Shown here in pieces: positions 1 to 10,547 of a DNA stretch of 64,000 bases. Source of the stretch: Costus lasius (taxonomy: Eukaryota > Streptophyta > Magnoliopsida > Zingiberales > Costaceae). The notes beneath the pieces are model-generated. The model searched no databases and was not told the origin of the DNA. It worked only from the letters and a program-made list of their open reading frames with translations. The stretch is from NCBI GenBank assembly GCA_027563935.2, contig CM050450.1, positions 30,491,439 to 30,555,438 of the forward strand. Reading direction: 5' to 3'. Within the stretch, counting starts at the first letter, position 1; every line of letters starts with the position of its first letter. Both the position numbers and the translations under genes were made by a program.

Positions 1-1
1 G

Positions 2-2104
2 AAACTCCTTCTCAAGAAATATGGCCGTCCGAGCAACAAACACCTTGTTCTCCTTGGGATCGTAGAAATAATAACCCTTAGTTTCCTTAGGGTAACCGAC
101 AAAGATGCATTTCTCAGATCTGCTCTCTAGTTTCCCAGAGGCGAGCTTTTTGACATAAGCCTCGCAACCCCAGATCCTGATAAATGTCAAGCTCGGCTGT
201 TTCCCATACCATAACTCATATGGCGTCTTTGAAACGGCCTTGGATGGCACTCGGTTTAGTACCTTTGCAGCTGTTTCCAGTGCAAAACCCCAAAAGGAAT
301 ATGGAAGAGTAGCCTGACTCATCATAGAACGAACCATATCAAGTAACGTTCTATTTCTCCTCTCGGACACACCATTCCATTGTGGTGTTCCTGGCGGAGT
401 GAGCTGTGAGATAATCCCACACTCTTTTAGATAGTCAGTAAACGCATGACTCAAGTATTCTCCACCTCGATCAGAACGAAGTGCCTTGATATTTCGGCCT
501 AGCTGATTTTGTACTTCATTCTTGAACTCTTTGAACTTGTCAAAAGATTCACTTTTATGTCTCATCAGATAGACATAACCATACCTACTGAAATCATCAG
601 TAAAGGTAATGAAGTACTGATAGCCACCTCTGGCATGTTTACTAAATGGCCCACACACATCACTGTGTATAAGGTCAAGTAAACCTGAAGCCCTTTGACC
701 TTTGTTAAGAAAAGGTGACTTCGTCATTTTACCCATTAAACAAGCTTTGCATGTATCAATCTCCTCATAGGAGAATGATCCCAGCAGTCCATGATCATGC
801 AACCGCTTAATGCGCTTCTTGTTAATATGGCCTAAACGACTATGCCATAACAAGGTGCTGTCATCAGCATACTTGGCTTTCTTATTATCAATGTTTTGTA
901 TAGAATATTCTATGTCCAACATGAATAACCCATTGTTAATTGAACCAGTTGCATAAACAATATTATCACAAGATAAAACACACTTTGAAATATTGCATTC
1001 AAAGGCAAATCCTTTCCTGACAAGAGCAGGAATAGAGATAATATTTTTAGTGATACTCGGTACAAAATAACAATTGTTTAATTCCAATACAATGCCAGAT
1101 GGTAAAGAAATGAAATAGTCTCCTACAGCAACAGCAGCAACCCGTGCCCCGTTTCCAACGCGTAGGTCTACCTCATGCTGTCCCACCTGTCTTCTTCTCT
1201 TGAGTTCCTGTACATTTGAACAAATGTGAACTCCACATGCAGTGTCCACCACCCATGAAATAGAAGAAGATGAAACCATGACTTCCGTCACGTAAATACC
1301 TGAGCCAGAAGCGATGCTTCCCCTCTTATCTCCTTGGAGCGCTTTACAGTCCTTTTTCCAGTGACCCAGCTGGCCACAGTGGAAACACCTGTTGTCCTTG
1401 GACCGCTTCACCTTCTGTTTCAGAGCCTTACTGTAGTTCTTGACAGGGGCCTTGCCCTTCTTCCCCTTCTTCTTGTTCCTGGAAGGAACCATTAAGACAG
1501 AGGTCGAAGGCTTTCCCTTCAGAGTTTCCTCAGTAGTCAAGAGCATATTCAGCAGTTCTGCCGGAGTACAATCGATTTTGTTCATATTAAAGTTAATGAT
1601 GAACGCATCGAAAGAGGGCGGAAGAGACTGCAGAATGATGTCTACAGCAAGCTCCTAGTTAATGGTATGCCCCAGTTTCTCCAGAGCCTCCTTGTGCCCA
1701 ATCATCTTGAGCACGTGAGCTCCCACTGGGCTCCCTTCAGCCAGTTTGCTCTGAAAGAAGAGCTTCGTCAGATTATAGCGTTCTGTCCTCGCCTGTGCAG
1801 CATACAGCATCTTGAGGTTCGCTATAATCTCTATAGCCGACATATCCTCATGCTGACGCTGCAGCGGTGGCGTCATAGACGCTAGCATCAGGCAAGCGAC
1901 ATCAATGCTATCATTGACGTGCTTTTCATAGGCTTCACGAACCGCCCTTGCGGCGTTCGCAGCGGGTTGAGGCGGCACAGCCGTCTCGAGGACATATAGT
2001 TTCATCTCTGCCTTAAGAACGATCTTAAGGTGTCCGAACCAGTCAGAGAAGTTCGGCCCAGCAAACTTCTCCCTTTCCAGTAGGGATCGCACATTGAAGC
2101 TCAT
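2..2104 (-). pseudogene. gag-pol: Copia-1 gag-pol (Gag, protease, integrase); one nonsense codon, runs off window
   Basis: The frame starts at ATG 2104-2102 and stays in one register to base 2. I checked each codon from 1654 to 2 and found no other stop; the single lesion is TAG at 1657-1655 (codon 150). Order: Gag N-terminal domain (about residues 1-220), a complete CCHC zinc knuckle CFHCGQLGHWKKDC near 1390-1350, protease motif VVDTACG near 1245-1225, integrase zinc region H..H..C..C near 870-725, then integrase catalytic Asp (HSDVCGP, about 660), Asp (RSDRGGEY, about 470) and Glu (WNGVSERRN, about 370). It ends at the window edge in the integrase C-terminal part that matches residues about 680-710 of the Copia-4 protein. 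Family role: Gag builds the particle, protease cuts the polyprotein and integrase inserts the cDNA. The stop makes it a pseudogene unless it is read through. Confidence 0.92.
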
Positions 2105-3886
2105 GGTGTTCGTTGCTGCAGGAATCTACAACAATGCAAGAACAGCAAGGTCAGTATCAATGTCTAGAATCAATCCAGGACTTAAGAAAGATTCTTTTCT
2201 CACTATTTTAGCTGACTGTAAAATCCATTAAAACAGTCCGAAAGAGTAACACTCTTTTAGTGAGATGGGATCCAGATTTCATACTTGATCTCCGCGTCCC
2301 GCTCAGGCGAGATAAGATGCACAGAGAGTACAAGCACTAATCTCTGGTAGGCAGTCCCTGCCAATCGCCAACCCGTGCGATTCCCCTTCACCTGGGCAAT
2401 CCAGCAGACTATGCCAACTGAGTTGGTACAACACAGTCTCTGATCCCACAGATGGCTGCCTCCATGTGCTACCATATGCGCCACATATGTAGCCTACATG
2501 GTCAAGCTGACCCGACCTACTCCCTGGACCACCACGTGCTATGCTGAGCAACGAGAAGCGATAAATCCCTTCTCTGTAACACGCAGGTGAAATCACACAC
2601 CATCTGAAGATAGATGGACGTGCCCACTGAGTGGGTACAACACGGCTCCAACGATAATCAGAACAGTGAGGTTTCGCGCCACAAGGCTTACGAGCTTGAT
2701 ATGTTAGCGTTGGATTTTAACGGTCCTTTTATCTTCATAACTATCATGCAAACCCTATGATGATAGCAGAAGATAACTAAACATGCAATTCTAATTATAA
2801 GCAATAAGTAGAAAGCATGCTGATCTTATGTGGTAAAAGCCCATGAACCCTAAGTAAGACCTTAATTTTACTTAAGTCTTCACTTGAGCTCTTTAAGGGT
2901 CCTTTTATATCTGATCTGGCCCAACCCAGGGCCCTAGCGCCAAATGCAGCTCAGGTGCGCCACCAGCTGCATGAGCCTCATCGCCATGTGTGCATAGAAT
3001 TCTTGTCTGATTAAAATACATTTTAATCTATCTAGACAAGATTGACTCGCAGGTCAATTACATTTTATAAATTAAAACAATATGATTCACAAATCACAAA
3101 TGAATATTAATTTATAATTAACTAGGCACGCAGGCCCCAGCACAGCACACATTTGGGCAACCCACATAAGATTAAATAAACAAGCATCATGGCATCATTC
3201 AATCAATCATGTGATCCATAGACAAAATAAAAATTTTGAAATCCCATTGGAATCAATTTTACTTGTCTTATGTGCCCTACAACCTTACAACGGTCCATTG
3301 ATAGGGATCCACTCATCAATCTAGTTAGATCCATGCCCTTGCATGCACCAAGTCCTAACTGACTCGAGTTGACCTAATGGTCAACCATGCATGCGCCAAG
3401 GGCTGAACAACCTTCAAGAGTTCTGGCAAGCGGGTGTGACCCCGGGCCTAACTCAAGAGTGTTCATTGGTTGTCTCAACCAGACCTCGCTACACGCCTGT
3501 GATGCAATCGACCTATAGCCACCTCGTGCTTGCGCACAGGTGCCATCTGGTCGATCCATCTAGGCTGTCAGATGGTCTGATCAGACTAGTTTGATCTAAC
3601 CTGGAGGATGCTTTCAACCCCATCAACCCGTCTAAGGGTTTATTGTAGGTGCGGCTTAGATCTAATATGCAAGTCGCGCATGTCATTTAGAGTTTTCGAA
3701 AAACAACTACAACAACATGATAGAAGCGCAACCAACATACATGCGCCAATATAGCTCTCATACATGCGCAACATGAACATACTATCAACTAGTATAATCG
3801 CATGAAGAGAAAACATAGATCTAAGCATCATACATATATGGATCACAAAACATACATAGCAATCATATGATTCATATAAGATCTTG
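2105..3886 (-). other. Copia-1 untranslated leader between primer site and gag
   Basis: About 1.8 kb lie between the primer site and the gag ATG. No ORF in it resembles a known protein, and the short ATG frames (for example at 2303-2596) are not shared with the other copies. It contains a 338-nt block at 2298-2635 with seven consecutive stem-loops, in the same order and at the same distance from gag as in Copia-3 and Copia-4 (see findings). The part nearer the primer site shows only simple AT-rich sequence. Confidence 0.8.
2298..2635 (-). ncRNA. Structured RNA module of Copia-1 leader
   Basis: Counterpart of 57609-57942. Stems by plus coordinates: 2623-2627/2631-2635 (CCCAC/GTGGG), 2553-2558/2569-2574 (GAGAAG/CTTCTC), 2469-2478/2484-2492 (one bulged base), 2406-2410/2435-2439 enclosing 2414-2418/2422-2426, 2363-2368/2377-2382 (AATCGC/GCGATT), 2298-2302/2307-2311 (CCCGC/GCGAG). 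Confidence 0.72.
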
Positions 3887-3898
3887 GCTCTGATACCA
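3887..3898 (-). other. Copia-1 primer binding site (initiator tRNA-Met)
   Basis: The minus strand reads TGGTATCAGAGC, the standard complement of the 3' end of plant initiator Met tRNA, two bases inside the 5' LTR. It primes minus-strand cDNA synthesis. Confidence 0.92.
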
Positions 3899-3900
3899 AT

Positions 3901-5623
3901 TGAAGAGTCCCCTTCAAGGGGGAGCGCAAGCGGATAAAACCCCTTTCAAGAGGGGGGCCGAAACCCTAAATAAAGGGGCCGCATGCATGTTTGCTAGGGT
4001 TTCAACAACATAATCGCTTATATGCTCATATGATCAACTTTGATGGATTAATTAGATCAAGAAGGAGATCATACCAATGCCATAGGGTTGAATGTCGGCT
4101 TGGAAGAAGAGAGCAACTTAGATCTCCTCCAAAAGTTCACACACAAGATGAAGATTGCTTACTTCCTTGGCGTCCCTTGTGCTAGCAAGGCACCCAAGCT
4201 TGCTTGTCGAATGGAAGGAGATGATGAAAAATCTCTCTTGGCCGATCCTTCTTCTCGTCAACTTACACCACCCAAGAATGTGTGTGTCGTCGAGAGCCAA
4301 AGGGGAGATGAGCGTTAGAGAAGCCTTGTGATCGAATGTGGAGACATTCATCACTTTGCAAAACCGAAATGCCAAAATTGGCAAGTCTTGAATACATGCG
4401 TTATGCGTTCACATGAAGTGAACCAAACGCATATCTCTTCTCTCAAATGAACCAAGCGCTCACATATGAGCCGGTTCAATGCAGTTGGTCCAATGACCAA
4501 ACCAAATCAGCCCAAGAATTGGTCCAGACCAAAATAAACCCTAAGGTTCAAAATCTGACTGTTCATCTTTTGATGCCCTTGATCTCATCGATCTAGCATC
4601 CACACTCTCGATCGAAGCTTACCGATCTCAAGCCCTAATCAATCAAACATGATCAGACTGGATCTCACTTACAATCAGAGTTTAAACTCCTTTAAACTGA
4701 ATCAAAACAATCCAGTCCACACGATCTGACTCAAGTAAGCCATATCACCAAATTGTGCGACCCTAAGGGTTTCCTTTAAATGTCGGTAACGATAACTCAC
4801 GTTATCACAATCAGTGAGGGGTATCTAGCAACACATCACTGTCTCCCGATATAAAGGAAAGAGTCTTCCAAGACTACACCCAAACCATAGCACAAGTGTG
4901 AATCCACTTCACAAGGCATACATGTATCCTTTGCCACTGGATGTTCTTATTGGACAAGCATGTCAAGCTTGTAACTCCAATACGATGAGTATGATTAGAT
5001 CAGATGAGCATAGTCATCTGGGTATGGCCATACACTTTCTCAATCATCTCATCCAAGGGGGCCCTTTTAGAACATCACACTCCTTGAACAAGGAGACGGC
5101 AATCCTATGTCTATCACTAGTGTCCTAACCTGACTCATGATCAATATCCAAGATAGTTTATAACCATTATCTTTCAAATGATATTGAACTACCTCAAAAC
5201 AATGACAATCATCATTTAGAAACACAAGTGATCTCAAGTCAAAGGACATGTGCCACTTGTAGCATACAAGGATTATTCACATTGTGACAAGCAATTGAAT
5301 ATCCTAGTAGGGTCTGTCCAGTACATCCAATGTACCCATGAGTCTACATCTTATTCCATGCTCGAAGAATCCTATAAGATTAGATCAAATGTTAGTCTCA
5401 ATCATATCAAGGCTGTCTCATGTTCACCAAGATATCTCGACTAAGGACTTAACTGTCAGCCTAGCTGAACAGCTTTGAGACATTATTCAGTAGTACACTT
5501 ATTACAGCAGACAAGGTAACAAACTGAATAACAACCATGCCTTTATAAAAACAAGAGTTTATTACATGATACTGATACAATCCCAAAGGCCTCAAACATT
5601 AGCCTTAAGGGCATACCCCAACA
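3901..5623 (-). repeat. Copia-1 5' LTR (1723 bp)
   Basis: In element orientation it starts TGTTGGGGTATGCCC (ending at 5623) and ends GGGACTCTTCA (3901), giving TG...CA termini. The same LTR family occurs in plus orientation as a solo copy at 38188-39896, which supports both ends. No ORF inside is credible. Confidence 0.9.
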
Positions 5624-5629
5624 AAAATA

Positions 5630-6940
5630 GTTACCTATAAGGGTAGACTAGTGGCTAAAGGATTTAAACAAGTCCACGGGGTGGACTATGATGAAACCTT
5701 CTCGCCAGTTGCCATGATCAAATCCATTCGGATTCTGCTTGCTATAGCTGCATATCATGACTATGTGAAGACAACATTCCTTAACGGGAAGCTGACTGAG
5801 GATGTGTATATGTCACAACCTGATGGCTTCATCCATCCTGCAGAGGCTAGTAAGGTCTGCAGGCTAAAGAAATCCATTTATGGATTAAAGCAAGCATCTC
5901 AAAGTTAGAATCTTCAGTTTGATGAAACTATGAGAGATTATGGCTTTATCAAAAGTGAAGATGACGCCTGTGTATACAGAAAATTCAGTGGGAGCTTGGT
6001 GAGTTTTCTGGTCATGTATGTCGATGACATACTGCTCATCGGAAATGACATCCCTAGTCTTCAAGCTATGAAGACATGGTTAGGGAAGTGTTTCGAGATG
6101 AAAGACTTAGGGGAGGCCGCCTATATTCTGGGCGTGAGGATCTATTGGGATAGATCCAAGAGGCTTCTGGCCCTTAGTCAGAGTACCCACATTGATAAGG
6201 TCCTGGAGAGGTTCAACTTGGAGCAATCCAAGAAAGGATACCTTCCAGTGAGAGATGGCCTTACTCTCTCAAAAGGCCAGTGTCCTACAACACAGGCTGA
6301 GAGGGATAACGTGAGTCGAATTCCCTATGCTTCGGTAGTAGGATCGATCATGTATGCAATGTTGTGTACTAGACCAGATGTGGGATATGCTGTGAGCATA
6401 ACCAGCCGATACCAATCCAATCCAGGTCTGCAACACTGGGTGGCTGTAAAGAATATCCTTGAGTATCCTAAAAAGGACTAAGGATTTATGGTCTACGGGG
6501 ACTGGAGGAGCACAGTGTGCAGGGCTTCACTGATGAGTCGTTCCAGTCTGATCCTGACGACTTCAGATCGCAGACCAGCTATTTGTTTAAGATGGTTGGA
6601 GGTGCTGTATGCTGGAAGAGCTTCAAGCAATCCACCATAGCTAATTCTACAACCGAAGCTGAGTATGTGGTTGCTTCTGAGGCACCCAATGAAGCCGTTT
6701 GGATTAGGAAGTTCTTTTATGAACTTCAGGTGGTTCCAAGTGCAATGGATCCCATTGAGCTCTACTATGACACCAATGGGAACTGCACATGTTAAGGAAC
6801 CACGGTCTCATCAAAGCTCCAAACACATACTCAGGAGATTTTGCCTGATCAAAGAGATCATTGATCGAGGTGATGTCAAGATTAGCAGAGTTGACACAGA
6901 GAGCAATCTAGCCGACCCACTGATCAAGGCTTTGGCGTAG
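5630..6940 (+). pseudogene. pol: Copia-2 reverse transcriptase / RNase H (3' part of pol), broken
   Basis: The frame opens with VTYKGRLVAKGFKQVHGVDYDETFSPVA and continues through SIYGLKQAS, YVDDILLIGND (catalytic YVDD near 6020) and the RNase H block STTEAEYVVASEA. Lesions compared with Copia-4: an 18-bp in-frame deletion near 5763 removes EIWQMD, including the first catalytic Asp of the polymerase; TAG replaces the Trp codon at 5906-5908; frame changes occur near 6460-6480 and again near 6785. The frame ends at 6940 in DPLIKALA, the usual copia C-terminus. The protein cannot be active. It supplies the RNase H sequence that Copia-4 lacks. Confidence 0.92.
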
Positions 6941-7002
6941 CAGAAGCATGATGGTCGTACTAGAGATATGGGGTTGAGGTTGCTCAACCTCTAGGTCTTA
7001 GT

Positions 7003-7015
7003 GCAAGTGGGAGAT
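7003..7015 (+). other. Copia-2 polypurine tract
   Basis: CAAGTGGGAGAT directly precedes the LTR start TGTTGGTG at 7016. This is the usual copia plus-strand primer site. The reverse complement of the same block follows the Copia-3 LTR at 10548. Confidence 0.85.
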
Positions 7016-8324
7016 TGTTGGTGTATATGCCCTAGGACCTAGTTTTGGTCCATCTTTGTACTACTTAACTCTGATATTCATATATCTTTCTGGCATAGTC
7101 GTTATCATTGTTTGTCTACACCTGCAATTGTGTACTTACATGATAATGTCCCTGGAGACAGATTGGATATGTGCTCAAATAATTGTCCCCAGTCGATGTA
7201 CCTGAGTGGATATGGGACAGCTCTAGTACTTGAGAGACTGGTATGTGGGCTGGTTAGGCACGTGGTGCTAACGCAAACACATGGGTATATCATTGGAGGA
7301 TATACTGGATTGACCCGCTATGAGGCTATGACTTGGTGTCATGAGTTATCCTCATAAGTGACAGGAGATGCATTTATCCCTTGACTTGAGGTCATTGATC
7401 ATTCTATATGGTTAGGGACTTGCTTTGATACAACCTAACACCTTGCCGTAGCTGGGAGGTCATAACGGTTGTTATTGAGCATGTCACGACCCATATGAGA
7501 AGATCAATAGACAGACATAGGATTTGCCCCTTCCCTAGGGAAGTATGATATCCATGGAGCTCCTTTATGGTTCTATGACTGAGAGTGTATGGCCATACCC
7601 AGGTGAGAACCTGTTTTAGTCATAGCCATGTGATTGAATGAAAATAAGTGGTGACACACTTGTCCAATCATATATCAGTTCGGCAAAGAGACTGTAATGC
7701 ATCTGTACCTAGTTGCGATGATGGGGATGTCGATGTCGATATCCATTCCAATGACCTGGGTAGCAGCGATGCACTGCTAGTGATGACCTCTGGTCAGCAC
7801 TGCCAGCGTCAGAGGAACCTATAGGGTCGCACACCTTGATACTTGAGTTCTCGTATTGATCGGGAAGCCTTATGATCGAGTTATTGGATAACTCGGATCT
7901 AATTGGGAGATTTCATCAGCGCCAATGGGCCTGATGAGATGGAAGAATATTATTGGAGCCAAACTTCATTTTTGGCAGGTTGACCCGTATTTGACCATGG
8001 TTCGTCACATTTGGATTAGGGTTGCATTGGATTGGATCCAAGTGCTTAATCAACCCATGTAATGAAGTTTGGGCTAGCTCATTATCCAATGAGGCCCAAT
8101 AATAAGTTGTCATGAAGAGGCAATAGGCTAAAAGGGTATAATAGGGAGGAAGCCAAGCCCATTGGCGCCTAAGGGGCATAATGGGGTTTGGATGGCAAAT
8201 TTGCTTCATTAAGGAAGCTTTATGCGCCTAGCCCTCTCCCATTGATAGTGTGAATGCATTAAGGCATTGCTTGGGGCGCAAGGCTAGGCCTTGGCGCACA
8301 AGGCAAGGCTTGGTAGCTTATGGA
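7016..8324 (+). repeat. Copia-2 3' LTR, truncated by Copia-3
   Basis: It starts TGTTGGTGTATATGCCC and follows the Copia-4 LTR for about 1.3 kb. It then stops where Copia-3 begins at 8325. The remaining third of the LTR was not found on the far side of Copia-3. Confidence 0.88.
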
Positions 8325-10547
8325 TGTTGGGGAATACCGGGTGTAATTTAAAATTTTGCAGTCCCAGGACGCAGCGGAAGAATCATTACACCCGAAACAT
8401 ATTCCGGTCCCAAGGATCCATGCGAGAGAGAGGACACAAGGATGTGTTAGAGATGTACCTCTTTTGCTTGTCTAGACGTCGAAGCCATGTTGAAGGCGCC
8501 CAAGTGTTCGCCCTCTACATGTATCCACGCGTCGACTCCTTGATTGTTGCTCCCTTCCACGCTTGGTGCTAGCCTCGGGAAGAGAATCGAGCCTTAGGGT
8601 TCCTTCACTCTTCTTGCGCCACCTCCAAGGTTCATGCGCCAAGTGCAAGGAAGATGCCGCCAACTCCTTATCCTCTTCACTCCAAGAGAAGAGGGAGAAG
8701 AAGAGCTTCGGCCTTGAGGAAGATTGAGAGAAAGTCACACCACCAAGTCCTTCTCCAAGTCACGCCAAGATGAGAGGAAGGAGAAGACTTTCGGCCACTA
8801 GTAGGAAGAAGGGTTGCACCACTTTGATGTTGTCGCCTTTTGCCCTTGCTCTCGCCCCTCTATGTGTGTTCACGTCTCCAAGCGTTCATCAACCAGAGAG
8901 GGCGACAATGGGTCCTATAAATAGGACTAGAGGCGGTTTGGGCAAGGGCTAGGATCATGCCAAGTGTATGGCATGGATGAGGTGTCTTGAGGCAAGGAAA
9001 GTCTCCAAGACTTTACCATAAACCTCATTCAACCTATCCATAAATGTCCAAGCGCTATATCAACCCAAGACATGCCTCAAATGCATTCTTACCATCAAAG
9101 GATAAGTGGCTAGGCGCAACATGCATGAGGAATTCGGCTAGGGTAAGGGTTTGGGAGAAACTAGGGTTTCAGGTAAGGTAAGTCTCCAAGACATTACGAT
9201 ATACCTCTTCCCTATATCCATATGCGCCTAGGAACTTCCCATAAAAGTTCTCAAGCCATATCAGCCCCAAGACTTGCCTTAGAGGCAAGTATTCCATCCA
9301 AGGAAGAAGGGGTTAGGCGATCTTTACTTCCATAATGAAGCAAAAGCGCCTCCCTCACCCCATTATGCCCCTAGGCGCCAATGGGGTGAGATTTCTCCCC
9401 ATTATACCCTTTCAAGCCAATTCCTCTTCATGACAACTAATTATTGGGCCTCATTGGATAATGAGCTAGCCCAAACTTCATTGCATGGGTTGATTAAGCC
9501 ATTGGATCTAATCCAATGCAACCCTAATCCAAATGTGACCAATGTAGGTCAATTTCCGGTCAACCTGCAAAAAATGAAGTTTGGTCTCAATAACTTTCTT
9601 CCAACTCATCAGGCCCATTGGCGCTGATGAAATCTTCCAAATTGATCCAAGTTATCCAATATCTTGATCATAAGGCTTCTGATTAAAGCAACGTCAAGAG
9701 TCTATTGCGTGTGACCCCGTAGGATCCATATGACGATGGCAATGATGTAAACATCATAAATAGTGAGGGGTATCTAGCAACACATCACTACTACCCATGT
9801 CATTGGACTTAAGTCATTATGGCAACAACTCCTAACAAGCAACTAGGATTCCCATTGCATTATAGATCCCTTTGCCTAAGCTGATATCCTGCCATTGGAT
9901 TAGTCTCAAGTTTATTATCCAATGCATTGGTCATGACTCAACAAGTGTGGCCACACTTTCCTATCATGCACCAATAAGGTGGGGCGCCCCGAGTGGATAT
10001 CATGCTTCCAATAAGGAAGGGGCAAATCCTACTATTGGTCATCCATGTCTCTACATGACTTATGACATGCCCAATGACAGTTGTTTTGATCTCCCAGTTA
10101 CGGAGAGACGTAAGACTGTATTAAAGCATACCTATCATCAAATCTAGACATGAATTCCTCAAGTCTAAGGATCAATGCAAACCTCTTGCATGTGAGATTG
10201 ACTGGTTGACTAGACAAGTCAATCCTCACGGTGGATCACTCCAGTGCATCCAATGCACCTGTATGTCTGCGTTACTGTGCCCCGCACCTAACCAGCCCAT
10301 ACACCAGTCTCACATGTACCAAAGCTATCCCATATCTGCTAAGGTACCTTGTCTGGGGATAGCTTATGAGAATGGATCCAATCCAAACTCCTGGGACACT
10401 ATTTATGCAACTCAATACATCAACGCAGGTAGAGAAGTCTGTATAATAACGACCATGCCTATATAAAGAGTAATAGTTCTATCAAAGTACATTCAAACAA
10501 TGCCTGACCATGTCCATACATTGGTCTCTAGGGCATATACACCAACA
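8325..10547 (-). repeat. Copia-3 3' LTR (2223 bp)
   Basis: The minus strand begins TGTTGGTGTATATGCCC (10547) and ends GGTATTCCCCAACA (8325), so the termini are TGTTGG/CCAACA. It is the same family as the Copia-2 and Copia-4 LTRs, but about 260 bp longer, partly through a diverged internal duplication around 8990-9330. It lies tail to tail with the Copia-2 LTR, forming a large inverted repeat. Confidence 0.88.

Larger units (their letters stand above)
1..5623 (-). mobile_element. Copia-1: Ty1/copia retrotransposon, 5' portion (minus strand)
   Basis: Reading right to left, this element has a 5' LTR (5623-3901), an initiator-Met primer binding site (3898-3887), a long leader (3886-2105) and a gag-pol frame (2104 to the window edge). 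Reverse transcriptase, RNase H and the 3' LTR lie off the left edge. The right end joins directly to a reverse transcriptase reading frame of Copia-2 at 5624, so Copia-1 inserted into that gene. AAAAT at 5624-5628 is the expected right-hand target duplication; its partner is outside the window. One nonsense codon is the only coding lesion seen, so this is one of the youngest elements here. Lineage below copia (Angela/Tork-like by LTR length) is inference. Confidence 0.93.
5624..8324 (+). mobile_element. Copia-2: Ty1/copia 3' remnant, interrupted on both sides
   Basis: Only the 3' part is in the window: reverse transcriptase from the VTYKGRLVAKG block, RNase H, polypurine tract and most of the 3' LTR. 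Copia-1 interrupts its left side and Copia-3 its LTR at 8324/8325. It is clearly related to Copia-4 (same reverse transcriptase and LTR family), so the missing sequence can be judged by comparison. Confidence 0.9.

Noticed and set aside
2257..2596. Minus-strand upstream ORFs (75 and 97 codons) in the Copia-1 leader
   Set aside because: Not conserved as protein in the Copia-3 and Copia-4 leaders; the conserved feature there is base pairing.
3887..3898. tRNA gene
   Set aside because: Only the 12-base primer complement is present; the same holds for 20292-20308, 51661-51677 and 56536-56547.
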